DNA of 64,000 bases from Chamaecyparis obtusa (taxonomy: Eukaryota; Streptophyta; Pinopsida; Cupressales; Cupressaceae). The position numbers were made by a program, and so were the translations under genes. Below the pieces are notes generated by a model. That model had not been told where the DNA came from. It saw nothing but the letters and a program-made list of their open reading frames with translations, and did no database searches. Positions 1-11,916 of the stretch are shown one piece after another. The stretch is taken from NCBI GenBank assembly GCA_027943335.1, contig BSBK01006342.1:248001-312000 (forward strand), written 5' to 3'. How positions within the stretch are numbered: position 1 is the stretch's first letter; every line of letters starts with the position of its first letter.

Positions 1-1
1 T

Positions 2-1576
2 TCTTCAAGTATATTAAAAGGTAGCTTCACTTCATTTATGAATCTAACAATTTTTTTTCTTAAAAGGTGGTCATTACAATATAAAGGGTTAAAGAATAAA
101 CTCATTGACTCTATGACAACACTTTTTGGACCCAAAGTCTTTCATAGACTTAGACTCCTTGACAAAGCGGGCACTATTTTGAAGTATATTAGGGACAACT
201 ACAGGAGAAAAATAGAACAAAACCCTTATTACGAGTGGCCTCCCTATATTCCTATTAATGAGTGGGAGGTCCTAAAAAGGATGCACTTCAGAGAAGTGCA
301 AGACATAGTGGACAATTACTATCACCCGAGGAAAAAAGGTATGTGATAATGTTAATAATGAAATTATGTACTATTTACTCTTTGGACTTATGTGATCTAA
401 CATATTTCAAACATCACATAGGTTGCTTGACACAACAAAGGCAACAACAACAAGAAAACAAAAGCACATACAACACAAGCTTGGCTCGGGTGGATACTCA
501 AAACTTGTTGCATGAGTTGTAAGTATTAGTAAATGAAAAATTGTGTGCAAATATTTATAATTAAATTGCAATCAACTTAGTTTTGATGAAATTCACTATA
601 ATAAAAATTCATGATACCAATAAAAAATGCAGGCCTTGGAGTTCAAAAAACTGATTACAGAAGAGGACAAAAAATAGGCTACAAACAAGGCTATAAAGTC
701 GTGGCTGAACGATATCGAGCAATGAGTGCACAAGGTTCTTCTGCTAGATCTGTTGATCAGGTAAATAAGCCAATTGATTTTTATTTCAAGTTGAAAACTT
801 TACCAATTACCATATTTGATGTTAAGTTCCAACATAAAGTGAATATATTTGTTTTAAGTAAGGAAACACTGATTATATATTTGTTTAAAACTTTAAAGTG
901 AATATATTTATATGTATTAAATTGAATGATTAACATTTCTCAGTATTTGTCTTGTATTTATATGTATATATTGTCGATAAATACACTAATTATTTACATT
1001 AGAATGCAGCCTACTGATATTGATACTGCACCGACTGAGCACGACAGAGGCATAGATTCTAATGTGAATTGTAGTACTTAAGGTATACATTTTCTATTCG
1101 AATTTTGATTAATGAATATTTAATACAAGTAAACATGTTAAATTGAATTTGGAATAGTAATAAAATTTTAATTATAATGTGTTGGGATTAATAAAACATT
1201 TTGTATTGCAGTTGTAGCGGATGTAGAGGTTGTTCCTGATGAGTGTGTTGAGGTTCAAGCTGCCGGGCAAGATGATGTGGTAGGACAAGGTAAAGAGTGT
1301 CATGTTTATGTTTTTTAAAGTATTGAAATGTTTGTAACAATAATGAATATATTTTTCAATTAACCTCAATTATGATAATATTTTTTTAATTGAAGCCTTT
1401 TATTTGTTATTGCAGAGGACTTGCCTTTGCAAAGGACAGTGAGATCACATGCACGACTGAGAATAAATGGCGATGTGGACACGGATATGCCTCTGCAACA
1501 ATATAGGGAAGCAAATATAAATAAAAAGACAAAAAAAAATGATTCTCATTTATGCAACTTATTTGATAATGACTGA
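2..1576 (+). pseudogene. Broken multi-exon gene, plant Ptta/En/Spm-type transposase-like
   Basis: Six exons can be proposed from GT-AG borders: 2-338, 422-518, 633-760, 1010-1082, 1212-1289 and 1416-1576. The first may begin outside the window. Donors are good (AAG|GTATGTG, TT|GTAAGT, CAG|GTAAAT) and acceptors end in TAG or GCAG. Exon 1 encodes a basic stretch ending NYYHPRKK. One frame of exon 2 reads KHIQHKLGSGGYSKLV, which resembles the H-x-LGSGGY motif of plant transposases of the Ptta/En/Spm group (family knowledge). Exons 3 to 6 keep a consistent phase and end in an acidic tail and a TGA stop. Exon 2 to exon 3 needs a frame containing TGA and TAG stops, and exon 4 ends with TAA, so the copy is probably dead. 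A degenerate host gene is the alternative. Confidence 0.45.
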
Positions 1577-2418
1577 TGTTTATTTCTCAATGTTTATTTG
1601 ATAATGACTGATGTTTATTTACACTTGTTTGAGCTTAGTTCCATGTTTTCTTTCATTCTTGCATTTGAAATGTTAATGGGCTACATAAAAAGGTATGTCG
1701 TAAGTCTATAGGGTTTTCTCCCTCCAAGCGTATTGTTTCTATTATTGTTACTTCTACTCTTCTCAAAAAATCTATTTATCACTACTAGAAACACTAAGTT
1801 TCCTTTTATAAACTGTTGTAATGTTGGAGGGGTTTTCGCTAAATTTTAGTGGATTTCATAGTTTGGGAGAAATTAGTATTAGAATGTTCAATGGGTTCTT
1901 TTCTAAAACACACTACTTGAACAACAACAAAACTTGTAATACAAATGTTGATTGCAACTACTAAGTTAGAAGCTTCACAAAAAACCTTAAATCATCATCT
2001 TGTTTAGAATGGTTAATCAATTATTTAAGGTGGATTAGTTGTGATGATGAGACATGCCATTCTGATTCTTGAAGCTTGATTTGTAACCATAAGTGATGGA
2101 GTTGAGGGGAGATGAAGGAATACCAAACAGTGAATCTAGAAATTTTCATCAGAGAAATTATAGTGGAGGTCTGATCAATAGAGAAGATAGTAATGACCGC
2201 AGGAGAATGAATAGTGGTTACAGTTATAGTGGGGAAGAAAGTGGAGGCCATCCATGAAGAAACTTGCTGACAGAGATGGTGTACAAGAAACAAAGGAGAC
2301 TAGTGTACTTTTTAATAATAATAAAAGATCAATAATGATTTTAGATGTTAACTGTGATAGTCTCTTGGTTTCAGGCAATGCAGAAGGAGATGCCTAGTTC
2401 AATATGCAATCTCAATTC
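1577..2418. other. AT-rich spacer, no gene seen
   Basis: No convincing coding region is visible on either strand. A short sequence CACTACTAGAAA at 1780 looks like the end of a CACTA transposon, but no matching inverted end was found. Confidence 0.5.
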
Positions 2419-2590
2419 ATATACATAGGATATCAGGTGGAGCTGAAAAACACAACATGGTTGCATTTTTGATAGAGGTCTTTAATTGCGTATTTTAAGT
2501 TACAAACCATCATGAACATTATAATTTTGACCTATTAAAAAAATGTAAACGTGTTGTGTTTTCTCAGCTCCATCTACTATCCGTGCATAT
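2419..2590. repeat. MITE-like element with ~50-bp terminal inverted repeats
   Basis: The left arm (2419-2470) and the right arm (2537-2590) are imperfect reverse complements. The best core is GGAGCTGAAAAACACAACA on the left against TGTTGTGTTTTCTCAGCTCC on the right. The ~65-bp centre is AT-rich and non-coding. Size and structure fit a miniature inverted-repeat element. No clean target duplication was identified, so the superfamily is unknown. Confidence 0.55.
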
Positions 2591-2719
2591 TCTTCTTGTG
2601 TTGCATGCACATTCTCGATTCAGAGTGGGAAAATCTTATTTTCGATGCAAGGGAGAGAAGCCAAACACATAAAGAACATGCAAATAGACATGACAACTAA
2701 AAAACATAAATGTAGGTAT

Positions 2720-3018
2720 CACAACAGTTGAGAAACATAAATGTAGGCATCATGGTCCCAATTGTTTGGAGACACAACATAATTGAATGCTATACCCAAA
2801 GGATGCAACACAACCACTACTCATGCAGTTCTAAGTTGACACTGTGGGATCCAAAAACCATATATAGATTCCTTATCTTTGGTTTTTGGATCCTGCAGTG
2901 TCCACTTAGAATTGTAGGAGTAGTGGTTGTGTTGCATCGTCTGGGTATAGCATTCAATTATGTTGTCTCCAAACAATTGTGACCATGATACCTACATTTA
3001 TGTTTCTCAGTTGTTGTG
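2720..3018. repeat. Large near-perfect hairpin (two ~140-bp arms, 20-bp loop)
   Basis: Arms at about 2720-2860 and 2881-3018 are reverse complements over almost their whole length. For example, CAACCACTACTCATGCAG on the left pairs with a right arm reading AGGAGTAGTGGTTG. A few mismatches and small gaps are visible. The loop is TATATAGATTCCTTATCTTT. An RNA from either strand would fold into one long stem. The best explanation is a foldback or MITE-type element, and a small-RNA precursor is an alternative. A partial copy of the arm end (ACATAAATGTAGGTATC) lies just upstream at 2704. Confidence 0.8.
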
Positions 3019-3029
3019 TCCCAAGACCC

Positions 3030-3106
3030 CTTATGACCCTTTATGACCCTTTAAGATCCCTAAGAATACATCTTAGAGGTCTTAAAGTGTTGTAAAGGGT
3101 CATAAG
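3030..3106. repeat. Short inverted repeat with internal tandem TTATGACCCT
   Basis: The left arm 3030-3055 holds two copies of TTATGACCCT. The right arm 3081-3106 is its reverse complement with three mismatches. The loop is 25 bp. It lies 12 bp after the large hairpin and may belong to the same foldback structure. Confidence 0.65.
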
Positions 3107-3249
3107 AGGATCTTAGGAGGGGCCAGATGAGCTTCCACCTTCACGTGGTTGGCCATGTTAAGTAGAGAATGTTAAAATATTATCAAAACAAAGAGAAGCT
3201 CAACAATTTAAGATCTCAATCAATGTACAACAAATATATATTTCTTTTT

Positions 3250-4190
<941 letters not shown>

Positions 4191-4437
4191 ATGGGTGGTG
4201 GCTCTTAATCGATGATATACTGTCTAAATTTTGATAGTCTTCCATTGGAAAAAGGTCTCAAATTTACTAGTGTTTTGAAGCTTATCAGCTGGCTAGTACA
4301 AATGGTGATGTTATCAAAGATCTTCTCAATGCTCTTCACCTACAACAACTCTACACCTAAGCATTTTGCTTCCTGTAAAACAATCTATGATCTTGAAAAA
4401 ATTCTTTAAAAAGTATATAAAGTCCTGAAAAATGATC

Positions 4438-4620
4438 ATCCTGGTGAAAACCTAGAAATAGGCACCTTGATGTATCCACACAAAAATTAAATATCCCAAA
4501 AAAAAAATTGAAAAAGAAAAATCATGCCTTGGTGAAAAACTGGAAATAGGTGCCTTGGTAGCAAAAATAAAACAAACTCTCCCAAGTGGTAAAAACCTAG
4601 CAAATAGGTGTCACTTGTAA
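4438..4620 (+). repeat. Three post-integrase repeats of the GTGAAAACCT type
   Basis: Copies start near 4441, 4532 and 4590. They share the pattern GGT(G)AAAAACCTAGAAATAGG followed by (C/T)ACCTTG or a variant, separated by A-rich DNA. Element A has three matching copies at 53,300-53,520 and B has two at 38,330-38,440, so the array is a family feature. The function is unknown. Confidence 0.6.
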
Positions 4621-4865
4621 TCAATGCTCCATCTATCAACATGTGGCTGAGCTCTTGTACTTCCATCCATCTTTCTCTATGTTTCCTTGTGTTGCCTTGG
4701 GTTGGAACTTATCTTAGTCTTGTCCTTGGTTCTTATCTGTCATCTGGAGGTAATTGTGTGCCTATTTGAGTTGTCAATGCTTTGTCACTTGATCGATCTT
4801 TTGAGCTTAACCCAACTTAGTTTATCAGTCCTTCTCAATGGACACTTTCTCAATGACACTACTTG

Positions 4866-5005
4866 GTGTTTCTCAACACTCTAATCCTTCAGTGTTTCTT
4901 AACACTACCAATTTGGACTTCACCATGTTTCTTAACACATATCAAATCTTGCACTATTCACTGCGCACTTGCACTTTGACACTAGTACAAAGGTGTTTTC
5001 TTAAC
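4866..5005 (+). repeat. Array of mini-hairpins GTGTT-TCTC-AACAC
   Basis: Near-copies of GTGTTTCTCAACAC occur about four times. Each copy is itself a 5-bp stem with a 4-base loop. The same array in the same place is found in element A (53,765-53,910) and, more degraded, in element B (38,590-38,700). Confidence 0.6.
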
Positions 5006-6332
5006 ATCCAACACAACTTATAACTTAAAAAACTAAAAATGTCTGAGATATGTTGAAGTATTTTATTGTGTGTTGTCTTTTATCATTGATTTTTGCTTGC
5101 TATGTCTTCTAAGGTCGCTCGACGATGTCTACTTGACTAGAGATTCATGACAGGGGGCATACCATATTTTTCTTTAATTTTTTCTTGTAGTGTGATTTCA
5201 ATAATCCTAAGTCATCTAATAAACTGGGTGTTTATGGTAAGAGCCTCCATCATGATTGGAACACCACACATACCTCAACCCTCTTTACGCAGACACTTAG
5301 GTGAGGTTAGAATGATCTCCTTGTCTATTGCTTGTATGTAACATGTACGATGACACTCCTAGTTATCTTGGTAGCTTGTGCTTCGATATGGGTGTTATCT
5401 TACAACATTAATTTGGAAACCATGTTCAGGTCATCTCAGCTCTTGTGCCTCGATGCTTACGTGTGTTTCCTACATCTTACCTGATAAGTTCATATTCATA
5501 TCTCCACGGTCTCTCTCCCAACACTGAAGGTTTCACTAACCTTTGATGTCCCAAACACTCAAATGATGAAAAATAATGGCTACAAGATTGGTGACTTGAC
5601 TACTCTTGTGTCTTAGGCTGCATTTCATTCTAGGGCTACATTTTAGTTTTGCATTTCTGGTTCCCTTGAGCTATGCTTTCTTTTCATCCTTAATCTCTCC
5701 CCACCGAGGCATTCAACTACAAATCCTTATTTTTGATCTTATTTTTGGGATCAAAATCCAAATTTGAGACCATTTAATTATCAAACGCAGTTGACTACTA
5801 ACACTATCACTTCTTAATCAAGGTTGATCTTAGCTCCTTGTACCTCATTTCCATTTTGATCCTGAGGGGGCATGAAAATATATAAAATCTTTTCGTCAAT
5901 CAAATCTCCTAATTTACAAATCTAGCTATTGAACCAAATCTTAAATTGATCAAGTCAATAAGGACTAAAACATCATCACTCCAGGCATCTCAACTTCATC
6001 TCTTCATATCAAGTTGAGATTCTCCACATCTCCTTTTTGAAAGAGTGATATCATTGCTTCATAGTAGTTCACTCATACAAACTTTTTTTTGTTATCTCTT
6101 AGGGCATAACAAGTACATCAGGACCCATATCAATTTGATACTATCTCTCAAATGATTAGCTATCTCAATCTCCTTGGATAGATATTCAGTCTCGTCGCTT
6201 CATATTAGGCTGGATACTCTTATCTTGCTTATCGGTCTTTGTTCAATCAGGTTCAAAGTCCAATCTCCATCAACTATCCCTGACATCATCATTCTTTGAC
6301 TCAATGTGTTCCTAGATCTGTCACACATTAGC

Positions 6333-6346
6333 CAAAGAGGATCAAA
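6333..6346 (+). promoter_or_regulatory. Polypurine tract
   Basis: CAAAGAGGATCAAA lies immediately before the LTR start TGCAATCACTTAAAATTGG. It is the counterpart of AAAGAGGGGCAAA before the 3' LTR of element B. This is where plus-strand DNA synthesis would be primed. Confidence 0.65.
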
Positions 6347-7380
6347 TGCAATCACTTAAAATTGGTCTAGTAGAACTTGAGCACCCCCTTTTCGATCAAA
6401 TTGCCTCAATTAAAATCCTAAATTTCAAAGGCATATTTGCTAGACATCATTATGCAGAGTAACCCTTAAAATCCCCTTTGCATAATTAAATAAAAAATCG
6501 TATATCAAGCTTATACTATGGTCTAATTTCTAGAGCATGCATATTTATTTAATTGCTATAACCTTACTTTTAATATAAAGTTTCTACACTTTTATTAAAA
6601 GAACACATTCACATGTGTACACTCACTTAATCTTGATTAATTAGAAATTAAAAGGGATTTGTTCTTTCCAAATTTCTATTTTATCTTATTCTACCTAACA
6701 TTTCCCTTTTTCCTCTTAATCCTCACCACTCATCTCTACCTTACCTTGCATCTCCTTGCATTTCCTTTTACCTCTTAATCTCATTCACTCATTCTATTGC
6801 CTCTTAATCTTAGCCCATCATTCTTGAGGCAATTCCTTTAAAAGGAAGCTCTTCCTTGGCTCAAGGGTTCCATCTTAGAATCTTGCACTCTTGTCATTCT
6901 TGCACAATAGCTTACTTGCATTCTTACATTCTTAGAATAATCTTGTCATTTGATTTCTTAGCTTAGCTTAATTTCTAGCTTAATCTTGCATTGTTAATCT
7001 AGTTTCTTTCTTGTATTGCTTCAATAGTGTAGATCTTACATTCTCATTCTAGAATACTAATTGCTTGCATACATTCTTAGCATAATCTCTCATTATTAGC
7101 TTGCACTCTTACATTATTAGCTTCATTGTTGGCTTTGAATCTTCCATTTTGGAGTTGTCAAGTCACTAATCCTCTATGCCAATTTGATGAGCATTATGAG
7201 AAGGATTAAACCCGCTTCAACTATGAAGCTATGGGCCTTTTCTTGAGATCACCTCTTCCATGGGTTCTCTCAGGTGTAATTGTTCATAGAAGTGTGTCAC
7301 TCTTTTGATCACATAATGCTCGAAGGAGAAAATAGAGTTAGATTGATTCCTAATTTGATTAATAATAAAAGTGGACTACA
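6347..7380 (+). repeat. 3' LTR, same family as element A
   Basis: It starts TGCAATCACTTAAAATTGG and matches the 5' LTR of element A at 20,540 (TGTAATCACCTAAAATTTG). Shared internal blocks include GGAAGCTCTTCCTTGGCTCAAGGG and CTATGAAGC near the end. TTTAAAAGG at about 6836 may be a core promoter. The 3' border is set at ACTACA by comparison with A and is approximate. Confidence 0.65.
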
Positions 7381-9543
7381 AATCTGACCCTGGAAAAAAT
7401 AACATACCACTTTCCATAACAAGTTTCATGGCCTCTTCAACTGTCAATTGAACTAAATCAGGATCATATTGTTGCAAAGTGGAAAGTTCAACCTGTTGTC
7501 AATCTGAGCTAGAAGCTTCTCCCTCCTAATCCATCAAGCTCTTTACCTCTCTTCCTTTCAAACTCATCAAGAAATTTTTTAACACTGTAGTATGTATGAA
7601 ATTCTCATCCTCTAAGAATTATTGAGAAGCAATCTCCCTATCATCTATCAATTTGCTTAATGGTTGATCCTTAGATAATTCAAAACCATCATCAGGCCCT
7701 TCTCTAAGCTTCTCCCTGAGCCTCCTTGTTCTTTGATCAACTTCATGATCACCTCTATCAGATACATCATTATAGGTATACTCCTCAATTTTAGGCCTAG
7801 TCCTTTCCTTTTTAGGAGGGGGTTCCTCAATAGACTAAGAAGAGTAAGAATCATCTTTTGAATTTGAAACTATAATTTATCTTTGTTGTTGTTGAGGTAG
7901 AAGAGCTTCAATTTGAGCCTTCAGAGCATCATAATTTTTCATCATCTCCTCAGTTATTTGAAAATGAGGCAAATTAGGTTAAAATCAAGGGAAATCATTA
8001 TTTACTTGAGTTAGCCTTGTTTCAAACATCATCAAATTCCTCCATTTTCCCCTGATTTCCAAAATATCCTTCTTGAAGAAAAAATTTCTCACTACATATT
8101 CATCATCCAAAGGATCATGAGGGGGGAGTCTTTGTCCAAGGTATCATCTATGCAAATGACCCCTGATAAAACCATTTGCATTACAAAACCTTTGGGGAGC
8201 AATTTCCAACTTATATTGGTTCAGGAAGGCATTGATCTCTTCAACTCCTGCTTTCCAATGGAGAATTCTAAAAATTTAATCAATTTAGGCTTATACGTTT
8301 CCCTTCTCTTATTATACAAGTAGTCCCTCTCAACTAACAATAATTGCTAGAAAAACCCAATAGCAACAACTCTGTCAGGTACAAAAAAATTATAATATTT
8401 GAGAAGGCTACATGGAATGATAAACTTTGAATATATTTAAGTCATAAAAGAAATAAAAATCACCCCAGTTGTTATCAAAGGGTCTACTACAAACCTCTTG
8501 AATACACCTTTATAGCTTTCTCACCTAAAGACCTAGCCTACTTGTCTCTCTTCTCAAAAGGTTCATGATGGGGGCAATAATCCAATTATGAAAATATGCA
8601 AATTTGGGGGCCAAGTGGCTCATATGCCACACTCTTATCCAACATTTCACAAGTATCCTCTCTCCAGATGGGGCAACCTTCTCCAAGTAAAACCTTTTAT
8701 CTACATTATCAACATTGAAATATAAAATTAAATGACACAATAAAGTGTAATGTTTAAAATCAATCACTGCAGGGTTTTGTTAGATAGAAACCAGGCCTTC
8801 ATGTAAGGCATTCACCAAGTATGCTACAAAGTTATAGTCCATATTAACCTTTGGGTTTTGGATTTCGATTTCCATGCACTTTATATCAATTAGAACTGTA
8901 TTCTCCTCATCAATTCCCTAAACCTTGCAATACCCCTGAACTATGTACATAAAATAATGTTGGAAACCTTTAAGGGGAAAAGGCTCCATTTAATGATTAG
9001 GAATTGGGATAGTCTTTATCTCAACCTTGGGCATGAACCTAGAAACCACATTTTTCTAAAGACCCACCTGTGGGCTTCATAATTCATATTTTCTCTCTCA
9101 AAGTAAATTTTGGTACAATTAGAACTAGTGATCCTAAGAGCCTTAGTTAAAATTGATTTATCAATTCTCTCTAGGGTTCTTTGTTCTTCCCTTCTAATAG
9201 CTTTGGTTAACAAGAAATATATACAAGATAATTCCATAAGGAACTCTACATCAATAAAGACATATGACATTATTAACTTGGCTAAATTCAAATCCCAGAG
9301 ATTTGACATGGGAGGTCCCTTAATTCTATTATTGGAAAAGTAATTAAACAAAGCCCATCGCGAGACTTCACTGCTTGGATTCATACACATAAAATAACTA
9401 TCCCTCTATTCATGTTCATTTATGTATAGTGTGTTGGTAGTCTTAGGTAAAAAGTCAATAAAATCTTGCCAATAAGCCCTACTTTGCCCCTTTTTAGCAG
9501 AACTAGACCTAGAAATAGATGTAGATACATTTTGTTGACTCAT
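7381..9543 (-). pseudogene. Degenerate protein-coding remnant of unknown family
   Basis: Read on the minus strand from an ATG at 9543, the product begins MSQQNVSTSISRSSSAK and continues in one frame to about 9016 with a single stop. Later coding-like segments switch frame, for example one at 8767-8525 containing ERILVKCWIRVWHMSHLAPK. Near 7880 there is a short glutamine run (LLPQQQQ), followed by a highly charged stretch containing KDQPLSKLIDDREIASQ. The frame runs into the LTR border at 7380, so the 3' end is probably cut by that element. I do not recognise a domain. Codon-like continuity over about 700 residues argues that it was a real gene or an extra ORF of a transposable element. The complete copia insertion at 9,824 lies 280 bp upstream of its start. 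Confidence 0.4.
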
Positions 9544-9818
9544 ATCTCTTAAATCCAATTCGAAAATTAACATGAACTAGAAAAAACCCCACTAGAAAGC
9601 TTTCTCGAGAACATACAAAAAAAATACTTACACGTTCATGAAAATCACCCTCAATACAATTAGACACTTGCTCTGTAATTTTGTTTGTGTACCTCAAACT
9701 CTCAACTAAATAGCTCTCAAATTTTTCATTACAATTTGGAAATCAACTTGACCATCATTTTAAAATTAATGTTGCATGGTTCATCTATCACGTAATGCCC
9801 CATGAAGGAACCCATGAT

Positions 9819-9823
9819 AAATT
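9819..9823. repeat. Target-site duplication AAATT (left)
   Basis: AAATT immediately precedes the TG of the left LTR and is repeated exactly at 17784-17788 after the CA of the right LTR. Confidence 0.9.
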
Positions 9824-11322
9824 TGTTAATATGATTTAGAACAATAGAGAGGGGGGGTGAATCAGTTGTTCTTAGGTCCTGATGTATAAAACAATCTCAA
9901 AAAACTTATCCTTAAATCAGATCCAAAACCAAAACAAACTCGGTCATCACTGATTCCATAATAGAAACATCTAACAATGCAGTCCACTACCTTGCTATAA
10001 CTTAACTTGCAAAACATAGTAATGTTTAGATCAAAACATCCACACACATATTAACACCAAGATTTTATAGTGGAAATCCAATTTGAGAAAAACCACTTTG
10101 TAACATGCTACTATTATTTTCACTCTTCTGAAGTGAGCTCGGTAAAAAGCCAACCTTGTCAAAGGTTACAATGCACACTATCGGGTGTGACCCGGTTAAA
10201 GGATTTCAATCACCCTGTTAAAAGTGAGCCTAGTCATAGGACTTACATACACTCCATTAGAATGCAACCTTGTTCAAAGGATTTAACATATGACTATTAG
10301 GTCAACCTCTGTTAAAAGGATTTTGATTGTTACAATGGTTAGAAAGTAGCAACAGTATTATCTAAAAAATATACAACTCACTTTGCAAATATCAGATTCG
10401 ATTCCATACACTAATGCTGGTTTACTGACTTTGAAACTTTTCCATTTTCATCTCTAATATGCTCGGAACTTTTCTTCAAGCAATCACCACACTTCTCCTT
10501 CAGCCTTTTCTGCTTATTTAGTCAATAAAACTTTCCTCTTCCAGCATTCACTATTCACCATGTACATGCATATCAAAATGCTTAGGTTCCCTTATATTTT
10601 CCTCAATTAGGCTAACTAATATTTTGCCACTCAATCTCAATCGTAGATCTTAGGGTTAAGTCAGATTCATTGAATCTACCCGCTTCATGTTCTTCAGCTC
10701 CTTTTCTAGAATCATCTCAAATATCCTTAAAGATTTACAATAAAATGTTTTCCAATGCATTTAATGCCTCCAAACAATCAATAAATAAAATCAACACGTT
10801 TTACATAATCCAAGAATTCAACAATGTCGGCTCCAAAATTAAATTCTCTTCAAATATAAAATTGTTGATGCTCAATCAATATTGTGATTGTCAACTCGGT
10901 CTTCATGTAGAAAGCTCGGTCATTACTAAAACTGTCTCCTCGGCTTACACTACCTTCCTTGGCAATTTACTGATGCTCAGTCGACACTAGAATTTTGCTC
11001 GACATATACTAACTCGGTCAACACTAACATCACTCAGCTTAAACATGATTTTTCCATTCTTTGCTTAGTTAAGCCTACCAGTTTAGTCTTCAGTCTTACT
11101 AAGATAAACAATACATTATCATATCATAGTGCAACATAGTCAAGTACACTTTGTAGTATCAAGATAACTCAACCTTTCCCTAGGTGCTATTGTTACCAAC
11201 CTTGCTTAGCCCTCTTAGCAACACTCAAATAGATATAGTACTTTCCTAAGTAGCAACAGTCTTACCAATTAAGGTTTGACATCAATGACAATACAACAAT
11301 TGTTTCAATTCAGTTTCCAACA
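9824..11322 (-). repeat. Copia 3' LTR (left copy)
   Basis: It starts TGTTAATATGATTTAGAAC and ends CAGTTTCCAACA, and has TG..CA ends. It aligns end to end with the right LTR and has the same length. Confidence 0.95.
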
Positions 11323-11340
11323 ATCTCCCTCTTTGGCATT
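11323..11340 (-). promoter_or_regulatory. Copia polypurine tract
   Basis: On the element's strand the sequence just before the 3' LTR reads CCAAAGAGGGAGAT, a purine-rich run in the position expected for plus-strand priming. Confidence 0.8.
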
Positions 11341-11916
11341 GATGGAAACACCATATGATATCACTTGAATAACACATGGATTACCAACCAATCCAAAAAC
11401 TTATCTATCCATCAAAAAATTATTTATAATATCCTTAGCTTCATTTTGATTCAGAATCCTGTAAGCCTCACTTCTATGACCGTCAGAAGTATTTAGATCT
11501 CCCTCTATCCTGATTCTTCATTTTAGTTCATCAACCTTATCTTTAGTTTAGTTCTATCAGTTCATCTCCCACTTACTTTTCAGTATCATGTATTATCACA
11601 TCTCATGTTATTTCAGTTCCATTAGTTCATCTCCCACTTACTTTTTAGTATCATGTGTTATCATATCTCATGTTATCATATTAGTTCATCTCCCTCTTTG
11701 ACAAAAATGCCAAAGTAGCAATTGAAACATACATCCATCAGATGTAGATAATATCTGTGCAGCTCAGTGTTTCTTCCTCTGTCATCTTGCTTATGACTGA
11801 TTCCTTGTCTTTGCTTCTCTTCACAACTCTAGGCCAAGCCTAAAGTGTGACAATCTTCTGCATCAATTTGTCAAATATTCTGTTGTAGCACATTTGATGC
11901 AGTGCTCCTAGCTTGT

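Larger units (their letters stand above)
4215..7380 (+). mobile_element. 3' fragment of a Tat-like Ty3/gypsy element (family of A and B)
   Basis: The segment aligns by eye with the region after integrase in element A (about 53,100-54,590). It has the same A-rich stretch, the same GTGAAAACCT repeats, the same GTGTTTCTCAACAC hairpins and the same GGGGGCAT sequence, and it ends in a polypurine tract and LTR. The start near 4215 lies in the last codons after integrase, so almost all of gag-pol is missing. It passes from the hairpin region to the pre-LTR region around 5720-5760 with no PMD cassette, unlike A and B. Confidence 0.7.

Noticed and set aside
1780..1791. CACTACTAGAAA as a CACTA transposon end
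   Set aside because: No inverted partner TTTCTAGTAGTG or target duplication was found in the window.
2720..3018. MicroRNA precursor
   Set aside because: Arms are far longer and more perfect than a typical plant MIR hairpin. A foldback element is more likely, though small-RNA production is possible.
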